Source: Sporomusa acidovorans (GTDB lineage: Bacteria; Bacillota; Negativicutes; Sporomusales; Sporomusaceae). Taken from it: DNA of 64,000 nucleotides. The notes beneath the pieces are model-generated. The model searched no databases, had not been told where the DNA came from, and worked only from the letters and a program-made list of their open reading frames with translations. This document shows, in pieces, positions 44,088-51,597 of this stretch. The stretch is from the NCBI RefSeq assembly GCF_900101845.1, contig NZ_FNAM01000017.1, forward strand, positions 1 through 64,000. The letters are read 5' to 3'. The position numbers and the translations under genes are program-made. Within the stretch, counting starts at the first letter, position 1, and each line of letters starts with the position of its first letter.

Positions 44088-44789
44088 TTAGGTGTTAGTC
44101 TTAGCAGCATCCGTACTATTATTCGTTCCGTTAAACAATTCGCCATCGAGCGGAAACGGAATTTGAACATACGTGTTGGGCACTTCACCAACCACAACGT
44201 ATTCCGCGATGGGTACCTGAGTATTAACACTAACACTTTGGCTTACCAGTGGAACTACAATGCGAATTTGTGTAGTAGCCGCCAAGTAAACCATATGCCT
44301 GGTTTGGTTAATTCCAGCCTGTTCAAATTTATCTATGACTTTTACTTGAACTGTACCCATAGGAATAATCGTAACTGTAATTTTGGGTCCCATACTAGCC
44401 AACATTTGACTCCCCAAAACCTGCCCAATTGGAATATTAATTTTTTCCTCTGTCACTTCTTCTAAAGCCTCTTGTACCTTCATGGTAGTATCGGCTGCCA
44501 GCCGGTTAAATTCCATGGTATTGGGCTGAATAAGCACGACCCTCCCGTGTTCATCCAACGTAACATTGACCAACATTTTCGGATCAACCGTAAGACTGAC
44601 TCTCGTATTGATTACATTATTAATAGCTTCAGTGGCAATTAATGTTGCCTTGGTTTCAGCTATCGCCATGAGAGTAGGTTTCAAATGCGTTTCGATCCGC
44701 CAGAATATAAAAACCATAAAAAATAGCAAAACAACTAACACAATTGGAAAGAGTGGCAATACACGTCGGCGCCGCACTGAAAACCGCAT
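44088..44789 (-). CDS. yunB: Sporulation protein YunB
   Basis: A 233-residue protein with one N-terminal transmembrane helix (about 12-30) after a basic RRRR segment and an exported domain typical of YunB: KATLIATEAINNVINTRV (about 47-64), VLIQPNTMEFNRLAADTT, IPIGQVLGSQMLASMGPKI. In Bacillus yunB is sigma-E controlled and needed for normal spore formation. A promoter-like motif at 44817-44833 is shared with two genes near 50 kb. The last 30 residues are polar and low in complexity. Confidence 0.88.
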   Translation of the reverse strand: MRFSVRRRRVLPLFPIVLVVLLFFMVFIFWRIETHLKPTLMAIAETKATLIATEAINNVINTRVSLTVDPKMLVNVTLDEHGRVVLIQPNTMEFNRLAADTTMKVQEALEEVTEEKINIPIGQVLGSQMLASMGPKITVTIIPMGTVQVKVIDKFEQAGINQTRHMVYLAATTQIRIVVPLVSQSVSVNTQVPIAEYVVVGEVPNTYVQIPFPLDGELFNGTNNSTDAAKTNT

Positions 44790-44816
44790 CTTTTCCCCTC
44801 CTCCACCACTCCTACA

Positions 44817-44833
44817 CTACTCTTATATATATG
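44817..44833 (-). promoter_or_regulatory. Sporulation-type promoter motif before yunB
   Basis: Minus-strand CATATATATAAGAGTAG, 28 bases above the ATG. The CATATATAT part resembles a sigma-E/sigma-K -10 element. A near-identical block occurs at 50484-50499 and 49994-50008. Confidence 0.45.
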
Positions 44834-44921
44834 GCGAAAGTCGGCTATAAGTTACTAAATATATGCATTGATCATAATTGAAATTGCGGAAATACTAAGA
44901 AAAATTATGGAGGTGTTGACT

Positions 44922-45239
44922 ATGGACAATTTAAAAGAACTCAAATTACGTATTGCCAATGAGACTCTTGGTCAGGAGATGAAGAAAAAAGTAAGCGACG
45001 CCAATTACGAAGCGATTCTTGATGAAAAAAAGATGGAGGTTGCCGAGGACTTAGGTCTTAAAGAAAAAATTGAGAATGTTGGTTGGAAGAATATGACAAC
45101 AAAAGAAGTTGGTCAAATTGGCGGCAAAACTGGAGGTCAAATGGTAAAAAATTTGATAGCGGCGGCAGAGGCACAAATGGCCCCTGTGGATGATGATACA
45201 CTTCATAATGCCAAGAAACATCTGGAAGGTAAACAGTGA
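44922..45239 (+). CDS. Alpha/beta-type small acid-soluble spore protein
   Basis: A 105-residue SASP that coats spore DNA. The start is the ATG at 44922 (GGAGGTG site); the upstream extension has none. The C-terminal helix-turn-helix core is recognisable: NVGWKNMTTKEVGQIGGK (52-69) and GGQMVKNLI. KMEVAEDLGL (37-46) contains the EVA-type site where the germination protease GPR cleaves such proteins (Glu39-Val40). It is longer than classical SspA-D (60-72) because of a charged N-terminal extension and a C-terminal tail. It is one of few plus-strand genes here and stands alone. Confidence 0.8.
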   Translation: MDNLKELKLRIANETLGQEMKKKVSDANYEAILDEKKMEVAEDLGLKEKIENVGWKNMTTKEVGQIGGKTGGQMVKNLIAAAEAQMAPVDDDTLHNAKKHLEGKQ

Positions 45240-45243
45240 AAAT

Positions 45244-45280
45244 AAAAATAGGGTCGCAGCTGCGACCCTGTTTTTATTTT
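45244..45280. terminator. Bidirectional terminator between the SASP gene and tyrS
   Basis: An 18-base perfect palindrome GGGTCGCAGCTGCGACCC (45251-45268), flanked by A-rich sequence on the left and a T-run on the right, so it can stop both the plus-strand SASP and the minus-strand tyrS transcripts. Confidence 0.85.
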
Positions 45281-45356
45281 CACTGCTTTTATACACGTAA
45301 TTTTGAAGATATAGTAGACGTGCTTGCATAGACATTTGGTATTGTCCAAGGTTTTC

Positions 45357-46571
45357 TCACATGGTAATACGATGATAATGCTTTTTGCCTTTACGGATAA
45401 TGAGACTATTATTATCAAAGAGATCGAGAGTCAACAGAAGGTCCGGATCAGTTACCTTAGCATCACCAATATAAAGTCCGCCCTGCTGAATCAGCCGCCG
45501 CCCCTCGCTTTTAGAAGCAATGATGCCCGCACCTGCAAGAATATCAAGCAATCTGGATCCAAGTGAATCAGCAGTTATCGAGACAGTTGGCACATTATCA
45601 AAATTTCCATTGCCGCCAAACAGTGCTTCTGCAGCCTGTCTTGCTTTTTCCGCTTCTTTCTGGCCGTGAATTAATTTCGTCACCTCAAAGGCTAACGTTT
45701 TTTTGGCGACATTAATTTCTTTATCCTGAAGGGCACCTAACCGCCTAACCTCACCCATAGGTAAAAAGGTAAGCAAGGCCAGACATTTTTCTACATCCTG
45801 ATCGTCAACATTGCGCCAGTATTGGTAAAAATCGTAAGGTGAAGTTTTTTCGGCATCCAGCCATAAGGCACCTTTTTCTGTTTTACCCATTTTTCGTCCA
45901 TCACTCGTAGTTAATAAGGTAAAAGTTAGGCCGTAAGCCGGCTTACTTTCCTTGCGCCGGATAAGATCGGCGCCAGCCAGTATGTTAGACCACTGGTCAT
46001 CGCCTCCCATTTGCATGATACAATTGCACCGACGATTAAGCTCCAGAAAATCATAGCCCTGCATCAGCATGTAGTTAAATTCTAAAAAAGATAAGCCTTT
46101 TTCTAGTCTTTGTTTAAAGCATTCTGCCGTCAACATGCGATTAACGGAAAAGTGCACGCCAATATCCCGAAGAAACTCTATATAATTTAGTCCTAATAAC
46201 CAATCAGCATTATTGAGCATTAAGGCCTTGCCATCCGCAAAGTCTATAAACCGCTGCATCTGTTTTTTAAAGCGTTCACCATTATGCCGGATATCTTCTA
46301 ATGTTAACATTTTTCTCATGTCCGCTTTGCCGGAAGGATCTCCTACCATGGCCGTCCCGCCACCAATGAGACAAATAGGACGGTGCCCGGCTCGCTGCAT
46401 ATGAGCCATTACCATCATTCCCAGAAAATGTCCGACATGCAGGCTGTCAGCTGTAGGATCAAAACCGATATAAAAGGTAATTTTTTCTTTGGCCAATAGT
46501 TCCGCGATCTCTTCTTCATGCGTTAACTGTTGAACAAATCCCCGTTCTTTGAGAATATCTAATACAGACAT
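45357..46571 (-). CDS. tyrS: Tyrosine--tRNA ligase (TyrS type 1)
   Basis: A 404-residue class I synthetase. The start is [12 protein letters not shown] with a GGAGG site 7 bases upstream; six more codons upstream are not supported. The HIGH motif is HVGH in [10 protein letters not shown] (about 44-53), the KMSKS equivalent is [11 protein letters not shown], and a C-terminal S4 RNA-binding domain closes it (about 340-402). Expression is controlled by the T-box leader at 46710-46976. Confidence 0.97.
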   Translation of the reverse strand: MSVLDILKERGFVQQLTHEEEIAELLAKEKITFYIGFDPTADSLHVGHFLGMMVMAHMQRAGHRPICLIGGGTAMVGDPSGKADMRKMLTLEDIRHNGERFKKQMQRFIDFADGKALMLNNADWLLGLNYIEFLRDIGVHFSVNRMLTAECFKQRLEKGLSFLEFNYMLMQGYDFLELNRRCNCIMQMGGDDQWSNILAGADLIRRKESKPAYGLTFTLLTTSDGRKMGKTEKGALWLDAEKTSPYDFYQYWRNVDDQDVEKCLALLTFLPMGEVRRLGALQDKEINVAKKTLAFEVTKLIHGQKEAEKARQAAEALFGGNGNFDNVPTVSITADSLGSRLLDILAGAGIIASKSEGRRLIQQGGLYIGDAKVTDPDLLLTLDLFDNNSLIIRKGKKHYHRITM

Positions 46572-46709
46572 AATTAAATCCTCCTTCATTGACCGGCTTC
46601 ACCAAACCGGTAGGTATACAAAGTCTTAGGTCTCCCTCAGCCCCTGCTGAAGCCGACTGTGCTCTTCGAGGTATAATCATTATTCAGAGAAAGCTATACT
46701 TTTTCACTT

Positions 46710-46976
46710 GAAAATAAAACCCGCCCCTGGTCAGGGACGGATAGTAAACCCGTGGTACTACCTTGTTACCGCCATTAGCCACGCAAGCAAAGTTGGATAC
46801 CTTTTTCCCAGCCATGTAACGACAATTTACCAGCCCGGCTTTACAATTTGCACTTTGGCCTGCTTCTTAGCTTATTCAGCCAGCCTGCTTGCTAAGTTCA
46901 CCAACCTTATATCCAAAAAACTACAGGATATCTAACTTACTTTTCCCCATATACATTAATATTGCATATTATATAC
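46710..46976 (-). promoter_or_regulatory. T-box leader of tyrS
   Basis: The 500-base untranslated region above tyrS contains Stem I (closing pairs GGATA at 46910-46914 with TATCC at 46795-46799), the T-box antiterminator sequence AGGTAGTACCACG (46751-46763) and a competing terminator (CCGTCCC/GGGGCGG, 46721-46740, followed by TTTTATTTT). Uncharged tRNA pairing at the T-box would allow read-through. A UAC triplet at 46816-46818 is the candidate tyrosine specifier but its position in Stem I was not resolved. Confidence 0.85.
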
Positions 46977-46982
46977 TATTTT

Positions 46983-47011
46983 ACTATACCTGAATATAAC
47001 CGGATTGTCAA
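46983..47011 (-). promoter_or_regulatory. Sigma-A promoter of the tyrS leader
   Basis: TTGACA (47006-47011), 17-base spacer and TATAGT (46983-46988) on the minus strand. Start predicted near 46976. The rest of the region up to 47240 holds AT-rich sequence and weak hairpins without a gene. Confidence 0.85.
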
Positions 47012-47239
47012 TTTCAGCCACATACTCTCTCTACAACGTACTAAAGATTCTTACAGGCGAGCGGCCTGTAGCAAAAACGAAAATCAAGCGCCAGCGTTGG
47101 AACGTTACTAACACTCTGACAAAAGAACATCTTGATTGAATTTCATATAAATATAGAAAATACGGCGTTTTAAGCCGCATTATAACATAACAAATTTATG
47201 ATTGCAAACGTAAAGCAATACCTATCTGGACCTCTTTTA

Positions 47240-47248
47240 TGATATAAT
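47240..47248 (+). promoter_or_regulatory. Extended -10 promoter for the class A PBP gene
   Basis: TGATATAAT on the plus strand (TATAAT at 47243-47248), 79 bases above the PBP start codon. No clear -35 box. Confidence 0.55.
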
Positions 47249-47326
47249 GGTTAGCGAATCTAATCCTTTGCAATTGACTATGCACATTTACATGTAATAA
47301 TATCGAATCGGTAAGGAGAGAAAAGT

Positions 47327-49468
47327 ATGCAAGATAGAAAGAATGAGCACCAGAAAGATAGCCGGACACGCCGCTCCAAAAATACACGAACAATTACCGT
47401 TATTGCCGTTCTCGTGTTTTTGGTTATGCTGCTGGGAGCTGGTTTAGGCTTTTTAACTGCCAGTATAAATACCATGCCAAGCCTAAAGGGCGACATTCGT
47501 CCGGCTGTCTCTTCTCAAATCTTTGATGCAAACGGTAAATTGATTACCACCGTTCATTCTGTTGAAAATCGTTTACCAGCATCAATTAATAAAATACCTA
47601 AAAATCTTCAGCACGCCTTTATCGCAGCGGAAGACGCCCGCTTTTACCAACACAGCGGTATTGATCCCCGCGGAATTTTGCGGGCTATCTGGTCAAATGT
47701 GACAGATCGGGGAATTTCAGAAGGCGGCAGTACGATCACACAACAACTGGCCAGAAATGCTTTGCTTTCCCAAGAACAAACACTCAAACGTAAAATCCAG
47801 GAGGCTTTTCTATCTTTACAAATTGAACATCAGTACAGTAAAGATGAAATTCTTGAAATGTACATGAATCAAATTTATTTTGGTCAGGGTGCGTATGGAG
47901 TTCAAACAGCGGCGCAAGTCTACTTTGGCAAAAATGTCGAAGATCTCAATTTAGCTGAATGTGCAATGATAGCAGGTATCCCTAAAAGCCCAAATTATTA
48001 CTCACCTACAACTAATTTAAAAGCTGCCAGGGAACGGCAAGCCGTCGTACTTGAGCAAATGGTGAAATATGGCTATATTGATTCGGCTTCCGCCGCCAAG
48101 GCAAAAACAACCGAAATCAAGATTGCTCCCCGTCCGGCAGCCACTGCTTCACCTGCTTCGTATTTTACCGACTATGTAATCCAATTACTTATTGACAAGT
48201 ATGGGGCCGATGCCGTATATAAAGACGGCCTTAAAGTCTATACGTCATTGGATTTGGAAATGCAAAATACTGCCGAACGTGCTCTGAAGCAGCTGCCAAC
48301 AATACGCACTGATGAAAATGGCATCAAACAGCCCCAAGGCGCACTTGTTGCGATTGATCCGCATACAGGCTATATTAAAGCAATGGTCGGCGGCCGTGGC
48401 AACGATCAGTTTAACCGGGCGGTTTTAGCGGTGCGGCAACCAGGTTCCGCATTTAAACCTTTCGTCTATTTAGCTGCCATTGAAAGCGGATTTACACCAG
48501 CCAGTGTTATTGACGACAGCCCTGTCAGCTTTGGCAGTTGGTCGCCGGTAAACTACGACAGGACATTCCACGGCCCTGTTACCATGCGTTCAGCACTTGA
48601 ACAATCTCTCAATGTTGTGGCCGTTAAGCTGGCGCAACAAGTCGGCATTGATAAGGCTTTATACTATGCCCAACAAATGGGCATCTCTACGCTGGTGCTT
48701 AATGGTGCGACAAATGATCGCAATTTAGCCATTTCTTTAGGCGGCCTTACCCATGGAGTTACCCCGCTCGAACTTGCCAGTGCCTACGGGGTACTGGCAA
48801 ATAACGGCGTTCGGGTTGAACCTACGGCCATTGTGAAAATTGTTGACCGCAATGGCAAAGTAATTGAAGAGAATACCCCTAACGAAAAAGTTGTTGTCAA
48901 CGAACGCAGTGCGTTCTTGCTTACCGATATGTTAAAGGGAGTTATGACTCGCGGTACAGGTACAGGTGCTTATTTTGGCCGCCCGGCTGCAGGTAAAACT
49001 GGCACGACCAGCGATAACAAAGATGCTTGGTTTGTTGGCTTTACACCTGATTTGGTGGCTGCGGTCTGGCTTGGCTGTGATAATCCGGAATACTTGCACG
49101 GTATTACCGGCGCTACAGTGCCCGCTAGTATTTGGAAAAGCTTTATGAATGGCGTTGCCGACAAATATGTAGCGCGTGATTTTGTAAGACCTTCCGGTAT
49201 TGTGGCTGCCAGAGTCTCAGATAAAGACGGTCTCTTAGTTAATGATCCCAATAATAAAGACGGGCATAATGAAATTTTCGTGGAGGGCACTCAGCCGAAC
49301 AAACTTTCCACAGCTACAACAAAAGATGGCAAAGACAATAAGGATAATAAGGGTACTGATCCATCTGCAGAAAAAACTTTGCCGCCGCCGCCCTCCAAAG
49401 AAGATAGATCGACAATGCCGTCCCCTCCACCACCGCCACCTAAATCTAATGATTCCAAGAAGAATTAA
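47327..49468 (+). CDS. Class A penicillin-binding protein (PBP1A family)
   Basis: A 713-residue bifunctional glycosyltransferase/transpeptidase. A basic cytoplasmic start and one transmembrane helix (about 22-46) are followed by the GT51 domain (AAEDARFYQHSGIDPRG, catalytic Glu102; second motif GGSTITQQLARN at 133-144) and the transpeptidase domain with SAFK (374-377), SLN (427-429) and KTG (557-559). A Lys/Asp-rich linker and a proline-rich tail (PPPSKEDRS, PPPPPPKS) end the protein. GGAGAG precedes the ATG. It is plus-strand, divergent from tyrS, and closed by its own terminator. Confidence 0.95.
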   Translation: MQDRKNEHQKDSRTRRSKNTRTITVIAVLVFLVMLLGAGLGFLTASINTMPSLKGDIRPAVSSQIFDANGKLITTVHSVENRLPASINKIPKNLQHAFIAAEDARFYQHSGIDPRGILRAIWSNVTDRGISEGGSTITQQLARNALLSQEQTLKRKIQEAFLSLQIEHQYSKDEILEMYMNQIYFGQGAYGVQTAAQVYFGKNVEDLNLAECAMIAGIPKSPNYYSPTTNLKAARERQAVVLEQMVKYGYIDSASAAKAKTTEIKIAPRPAATASPASYFTDYVIQLLIDKYGADAVYKDGLKVYTSLDLEMQNTAERALKQLPTIRTDENGIKQPQGALVAIDPHTGYIKAMVGGRGNDQFNRAVLAVRQPGSAFKPFVYLAAIESGFTPASVIDDSPVSFGSWSPVNYDRTFHGPVTMRSALEQSLNVVAVKLAQQVGIDKALYYAQQMGISTLVLNGATNDRNLAISLGGLTHGVTPLELASAYGVLANNGVRVEPTAIVKIVDRNGKVIEENTPNEKVVVNERSAFLLTDMLKGVMTRGTGTGAYFGRPAAGKTGTTSDNKDAWFVGFTPDLVAAVWLGCDNPEYLHGITGATVPASIWKSFMNGVADKYVARDFVRPSGIVAARVSDKDGLLVNDPNNKDGHNEIFVEGTQPNKLSTATTKDGKDNKDNKGTDPSAEKTLPPPPSKEDRSTMPSPPPPPPKSNDSKKN

Positions 49469-49481
49469 AAATAATAGAATA

Positions 49482-49514
49482 AAAAACACGCGTAAAAAAT
49501 ACGCGTGTTTTTTT
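49482..49514 (+). terminator. Terminator of the class A PBP gene
   Basis: AAAAACACGCGTA aaaaa TACGCGTGTTTTT stem followed by TTT on the plus strand; nearly symmetrical, so it may also stop the minus-strand miniprotein gene. Confidence 0.85.
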
Positions 49515-49550
49515 TCGTTTGTTTGCGCATATACATTACCATGGCCTTTA

Positions 49551-49664
49551 TTAACAAGTAATACTCGTATCCTCTTCACCCAGCCAGAATAAAAGGATTA
49601 TAATAATAATAATGATTATCCAACTACCTCCAAAACCGCCACAACCGCCAAATCCACGTGCCAT
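49551..49664 (-). CDS. YjcZ-like sporulation miniprotein 1
   Basis: A 37-residue protein: a Gly/Phe/Cys-rich head (MARGFGGCGGFGGSW), eight consecutive Ile, then LLFWLGEED and a short polar tail. This is the layout of the YjcZ/YhaL-like tiny proteins common in spore-formers: glycine head, one transmembrane helix, acidic tail. A GGAAGGAGG ribosome-binding site precedes the ATG. It is too short for ordinary gene finders. It has a sister at 49836-49937. Confidence 0.8.
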   Translation of the reverse strand: MARGFGGCGGFGGSWIIIIIIIILLFWLGEEDTSITC

Positions 49665-49835
49665 TTATTTTTCCTCCTTCCCATCTTGTTAAAGAGATCC
49701 TTCTCTTCAATGCAATCTATGAACTTTACGTTTTATTGGTCACCTTCCGGAAATCAACAATTTTAAGCTATATTTGAAGTATTGATACCCAGAAAGCACG
49801 AAACCCGTTTTCCGCATTTCCGATGTAAGTAGGAA

Positions 49836-49937
49836 TTATAAAGTAGTGTCATCCCCTTCGAAGAAGAACAGTAGCAGAATAATGATGATAATCCAAATAC
49901 CACCAAATCCGTGACCGCCAAATCCACAACGAGACAT
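49836..49937 (-). CDS. YjcZ-like sporulation miniprotein 2
   Basis: A 33-residue protein: MSRCGFGGHGFGGIW, then an Ile/Leu/Phe transmembrane run and an acidic EGDD tail. Same family layout as the miniprotein at 49551. AAGGAGGT lies upstream of the ATG. A promoter-like block (49994-50008) resembling that of yunB precedes it. Function in Bacillus relatives is unknown, although expression is usually tied to sporulation. Confidence 0.8.
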   Translation of the reverse strand: MSRCGFGGHGFGGIWIIIIILLLFFFEGDDTTL

Positions 49938-49993
49938 TTAAACTACCTCCTTACTTCTTATCATTCATGAAGGTGTAGCAAGCACCCGCCCTT

Positions 49994-50008
49994 CTACTTC
50001 AATATATA
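49994..50008 (-). promoter_or_regulatory. Sporulation-type promoter motif before YjcZ-like gene 2
   Basis: Minus-strand TATATATTGAAGTAG, 57-71 bases above the ATG, closely matching the motifs before yunB and before the Pro-rich gene at 50055. Confidence 0.4.
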
Positions 50009-50054
50009 CATTTTATCGAGGAAGTGTTACTGGCTTAACCGGACATTTGGTTTG

Positions 50055-50453
50055 CTAATCCTTGTTTACCTCAAATAATCTTCTAATCTGTTTAGGGGCA
50101 TCCGCTGCCACTTTAACCGATTGCATAGTATTATTTATAACCTCAGTCATATTGCGGATTTTATCCACTGTAGACGACATTGAGTCAATGCGCCTGTCCA
50201 TGGAAAAATTGTCTGATGCCAAAGATAATAGGATTACCATAAGTTGAATATTAAGATTCGGATTTTGCATTACCTTTCTAAATAAAGCGGCAGGCCCTCG
50301 TGGGCTCGTGTTTTTCTGCGGTATTTTAGCAGGCGGGGCAGCAGGAGTTTTTTCCACTACTGGTTCTTTGCTTTCAGGATCTTGCTGGTTAATTTTCTCC
50401 GGCCTTTCTACAGGCGGCGCTCCTGTATTTTTATGATATTTCCGCACACGCAT
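50055..50453 (-). CDS. Uncharacterised Pro-rich protein with conserved-looking C-terminal helix region
   Basis: 132 residues, not recognised. The first 60 are basic, then Pro/Glu/Lys-rich and probably disordered (ending PRGPAALFRKV). Residues about 66-84 form a hydrophobic helix (NIQLMVILLSLASDN), and 88-130 look like an amphipathic helical pair (MDRRIDSMSSTVDKIRNM, TEVINNTMQSVKVAAD). There is no signal peptide. The ATG has an AAAGGTGG site and a sporulation-like promoter motif upstream. It is divergent from the YbaB-like gene. A spore-envelope or scaffold role is only a guess from its neighbours. Confidence 0.65.
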   Translation of the reverse strand: MRVRKYHKNTGAPPVERPEKINQQDPESKEPVVEKTPAAPPAKIPQKNTSPRGPAALFRKVMQNPNLNIQLMVILLSLASDNFSMDRRIDSMSSTVDKIRNMTEVINNTMQSVKVAADAPKQIRRLFEVNKD

Positions 50454-50483
50454 ATGTCCACCACCTTTCTGTAATTCATTTTT

Positions 50484-50499
50484 CTACTCCCAATATATG
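50484..50499 (-). promoter_or_regulatory. Sporulation-type promoter motif before the Pro-rich gene
   Basis: Minus-strand CATATATTGGGAGTAG, 31-46 bases above the ATG; nearly the same sequence and spacing as the motif before yunB. Confidence 0.45.
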
Positions 50500-50596
50500 A
50501 AATACACCCGGATTTGGTCTCTATTGCCTGTTTGGACACTCACAAATATTTGTTAAACTGAATAAATTAGATAGAAATATAGGAGGTGCATAACAA

Positions 50597-50917
50597 GTGT
50601 TTGAACAGTTTGGTAACATTATGGAAATAGTAAAAAAAGTTCAGCAAAACGTTGACACTGTACAAGAACAACTAAAACAGGAAAGAATTGAAGTGTCTAG
50701 TGGTGATGTTATTAAGATAACCGTTAATGGTCAGCAAGAACTTATTGCCATCCACTTAAACGGCAAATATTTAAGCACCGAAAATGCTGCTTTATTGCAA
50801 GACTTATTATTAGCTACCATAAATAATGCTTTAGCTAAATCCCGTGATTTAAATCAAGCGGCAATGGGTAAACTTGCCAGTGATTTAAATCTGCCTAAAA
50901 TTCCCGGCATGTTCTAA
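50597..50917 (+). CDS. YbaB/EbfC-like nucleoid-associated family protein
   Basis: A 106-residue protein resembling YbaB/EbfC: an N-terminal helix with coiled-coil character (MFEQFGNIMEIVKKVQQNV, 1-19; VQEQLKQERIEV), a beta sheet (VIKITVNGQQELIAIHLN) and a C-terminal helix (LLLATINNALAKS) ending in LPKIPGMF. The family forms dimers that bind DNA. Here it is not next to dnaX and recR, where the housekeeping copy lies, so it is probably a second, specialised paralogue. GTG start with AGGAGG upstream; a coupled gene follows after 12 bases. Confidence 0.75.
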   Translation: MFEQFGNIMEIVKKVQQNVDTVQEQLKQERIEVSSGDVIKITVNGQQELIAIHLNGKYLSTENAALLQDLLLATINNALAKSRDLNQAAMGKLASDLNLPKIPGMF

Positions 50918-50929
50918 GGAGGCGGTTTT

Positions 50930-51523
50930 ATGCCGAATGACACCGATCATCTCGGGTCTTCGTCACTACTGAACTCAATAACCCGGATGCTAGACACTGG
51001 TATGCATACTGGTGCTGGACTTGACAACATTATAACTGTTTTATCACTGTTATGCCTATTTTCAATAATGAACCGAAATCATGCCGGTAAAGATACCCCG
51101 CAAACTCAGCCGGCAACTGCCACTAACCCCTTACATAAATTGCTGGGTGATTTGACAAAAGGCAGTGACGGCGGCTTTACCCCAGACACACTGATGTCTC
51201 TTTTACCGCTGTTAAACAACCCGCAGCTTAAATCAAAACTTAATCCTGGTACTATGTCTACTGTATTAGGTTTATTAAATAATCTTGGCAGTCTCGGAGG
51301 CGGCAGTCCCTCACCGGACAAGGATAAAGATAAGGCTAAAGCTGAACTTAAACCTTCGCCGCCTACAGAAACTCCTCCACAACAAGAAACTGAGGCTCTC
51401 GCTCCCTCAACAAATGTTGCCCAACAAGTTCCGGTCGCCAAGCCTCCTCAGACTAATGAGGAGGCAGAAGAAGCAGAAACGAAAAACCATAGCCGTTATT
51501 TAAATTGGAAAAATAATTTTTAA
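50930..51523 (+). CDS. Uncharacterised Gly/Pro-rich protein
   Basis: 197 residues, not recognised. An N-terminal region (1-50) has a hydrophobic helix IITVLSLLCLFSIM (about 33-46); a middle part (65-125) with LLGDLTKGSDGGFTPDTL, SLLPLLNNPQLKSKL and STVLGLLNNLGSLGGG suggests repeated short helices; the last 80 residues are Lys/Pro/Glu/Gln-rich and disordered, ending NHSRYLNWKNNF. It follows the YbaB-like gene by 12 bases with an AAGGAGG site. The hydrophobic helix followed by a polar helix recalls the C-terminus of the divergent 50055 gene. Confidence 0.65.
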   Translation: MPNDTDHLGSSSLLNSITRMLDTGMHTGAGLDNIITVLSLLCLFSIMNRNHAGKDTPQTQPATATNPLHKLLGDLTKGSDGGFTPDTLMSLLPLLNNPQLKSKLNPGTMSTVLGLLNNLGSLGGGSPSPDKDKDKAKAELKPSPPTETPPQQETEALAPSTNVAQQVPVAKPPQTNEEAEEAETKNHSRYLNWKNNF

Positions 51524-51570
51524 CCAAAACAAGGGTCCGCTTCTATTAAAGCGGACCCTTGTTTTGGTTA
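51521..51570. terminator. 22-bp bidirectional terminator
   Basis: A perfect stem (51521-51542 with 51549-51570; core AAGGGTCCGCTT/AAGCGGACCCTT) and a 6-base loop, with T-runs on both strands. It stops the plus-strand YbaB-like operon and the minus-strand mutS2 transcript. Confidence 0.9.
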
Positions 51571-51597
51571 ATTTTTTACGTATACGTATACGACAAT

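Noticed and set aside
47040..47200. Possible structured RNA between the tyrS promoter and the class A PBP gene
   Set aside because: Short pairings (ACAGGC/GGCCTGT and AATCAAG/CTTGATT) are visible, but they do not form a coherent fold, and there is no promoter or terminator dedicated to it.
51578..51592. Alternating TACGTATACGTATACG tract
   Set aside because: A short palindromic simple sequence below the bidirectional terminator; too short to call a repeat array or protein-binding site.
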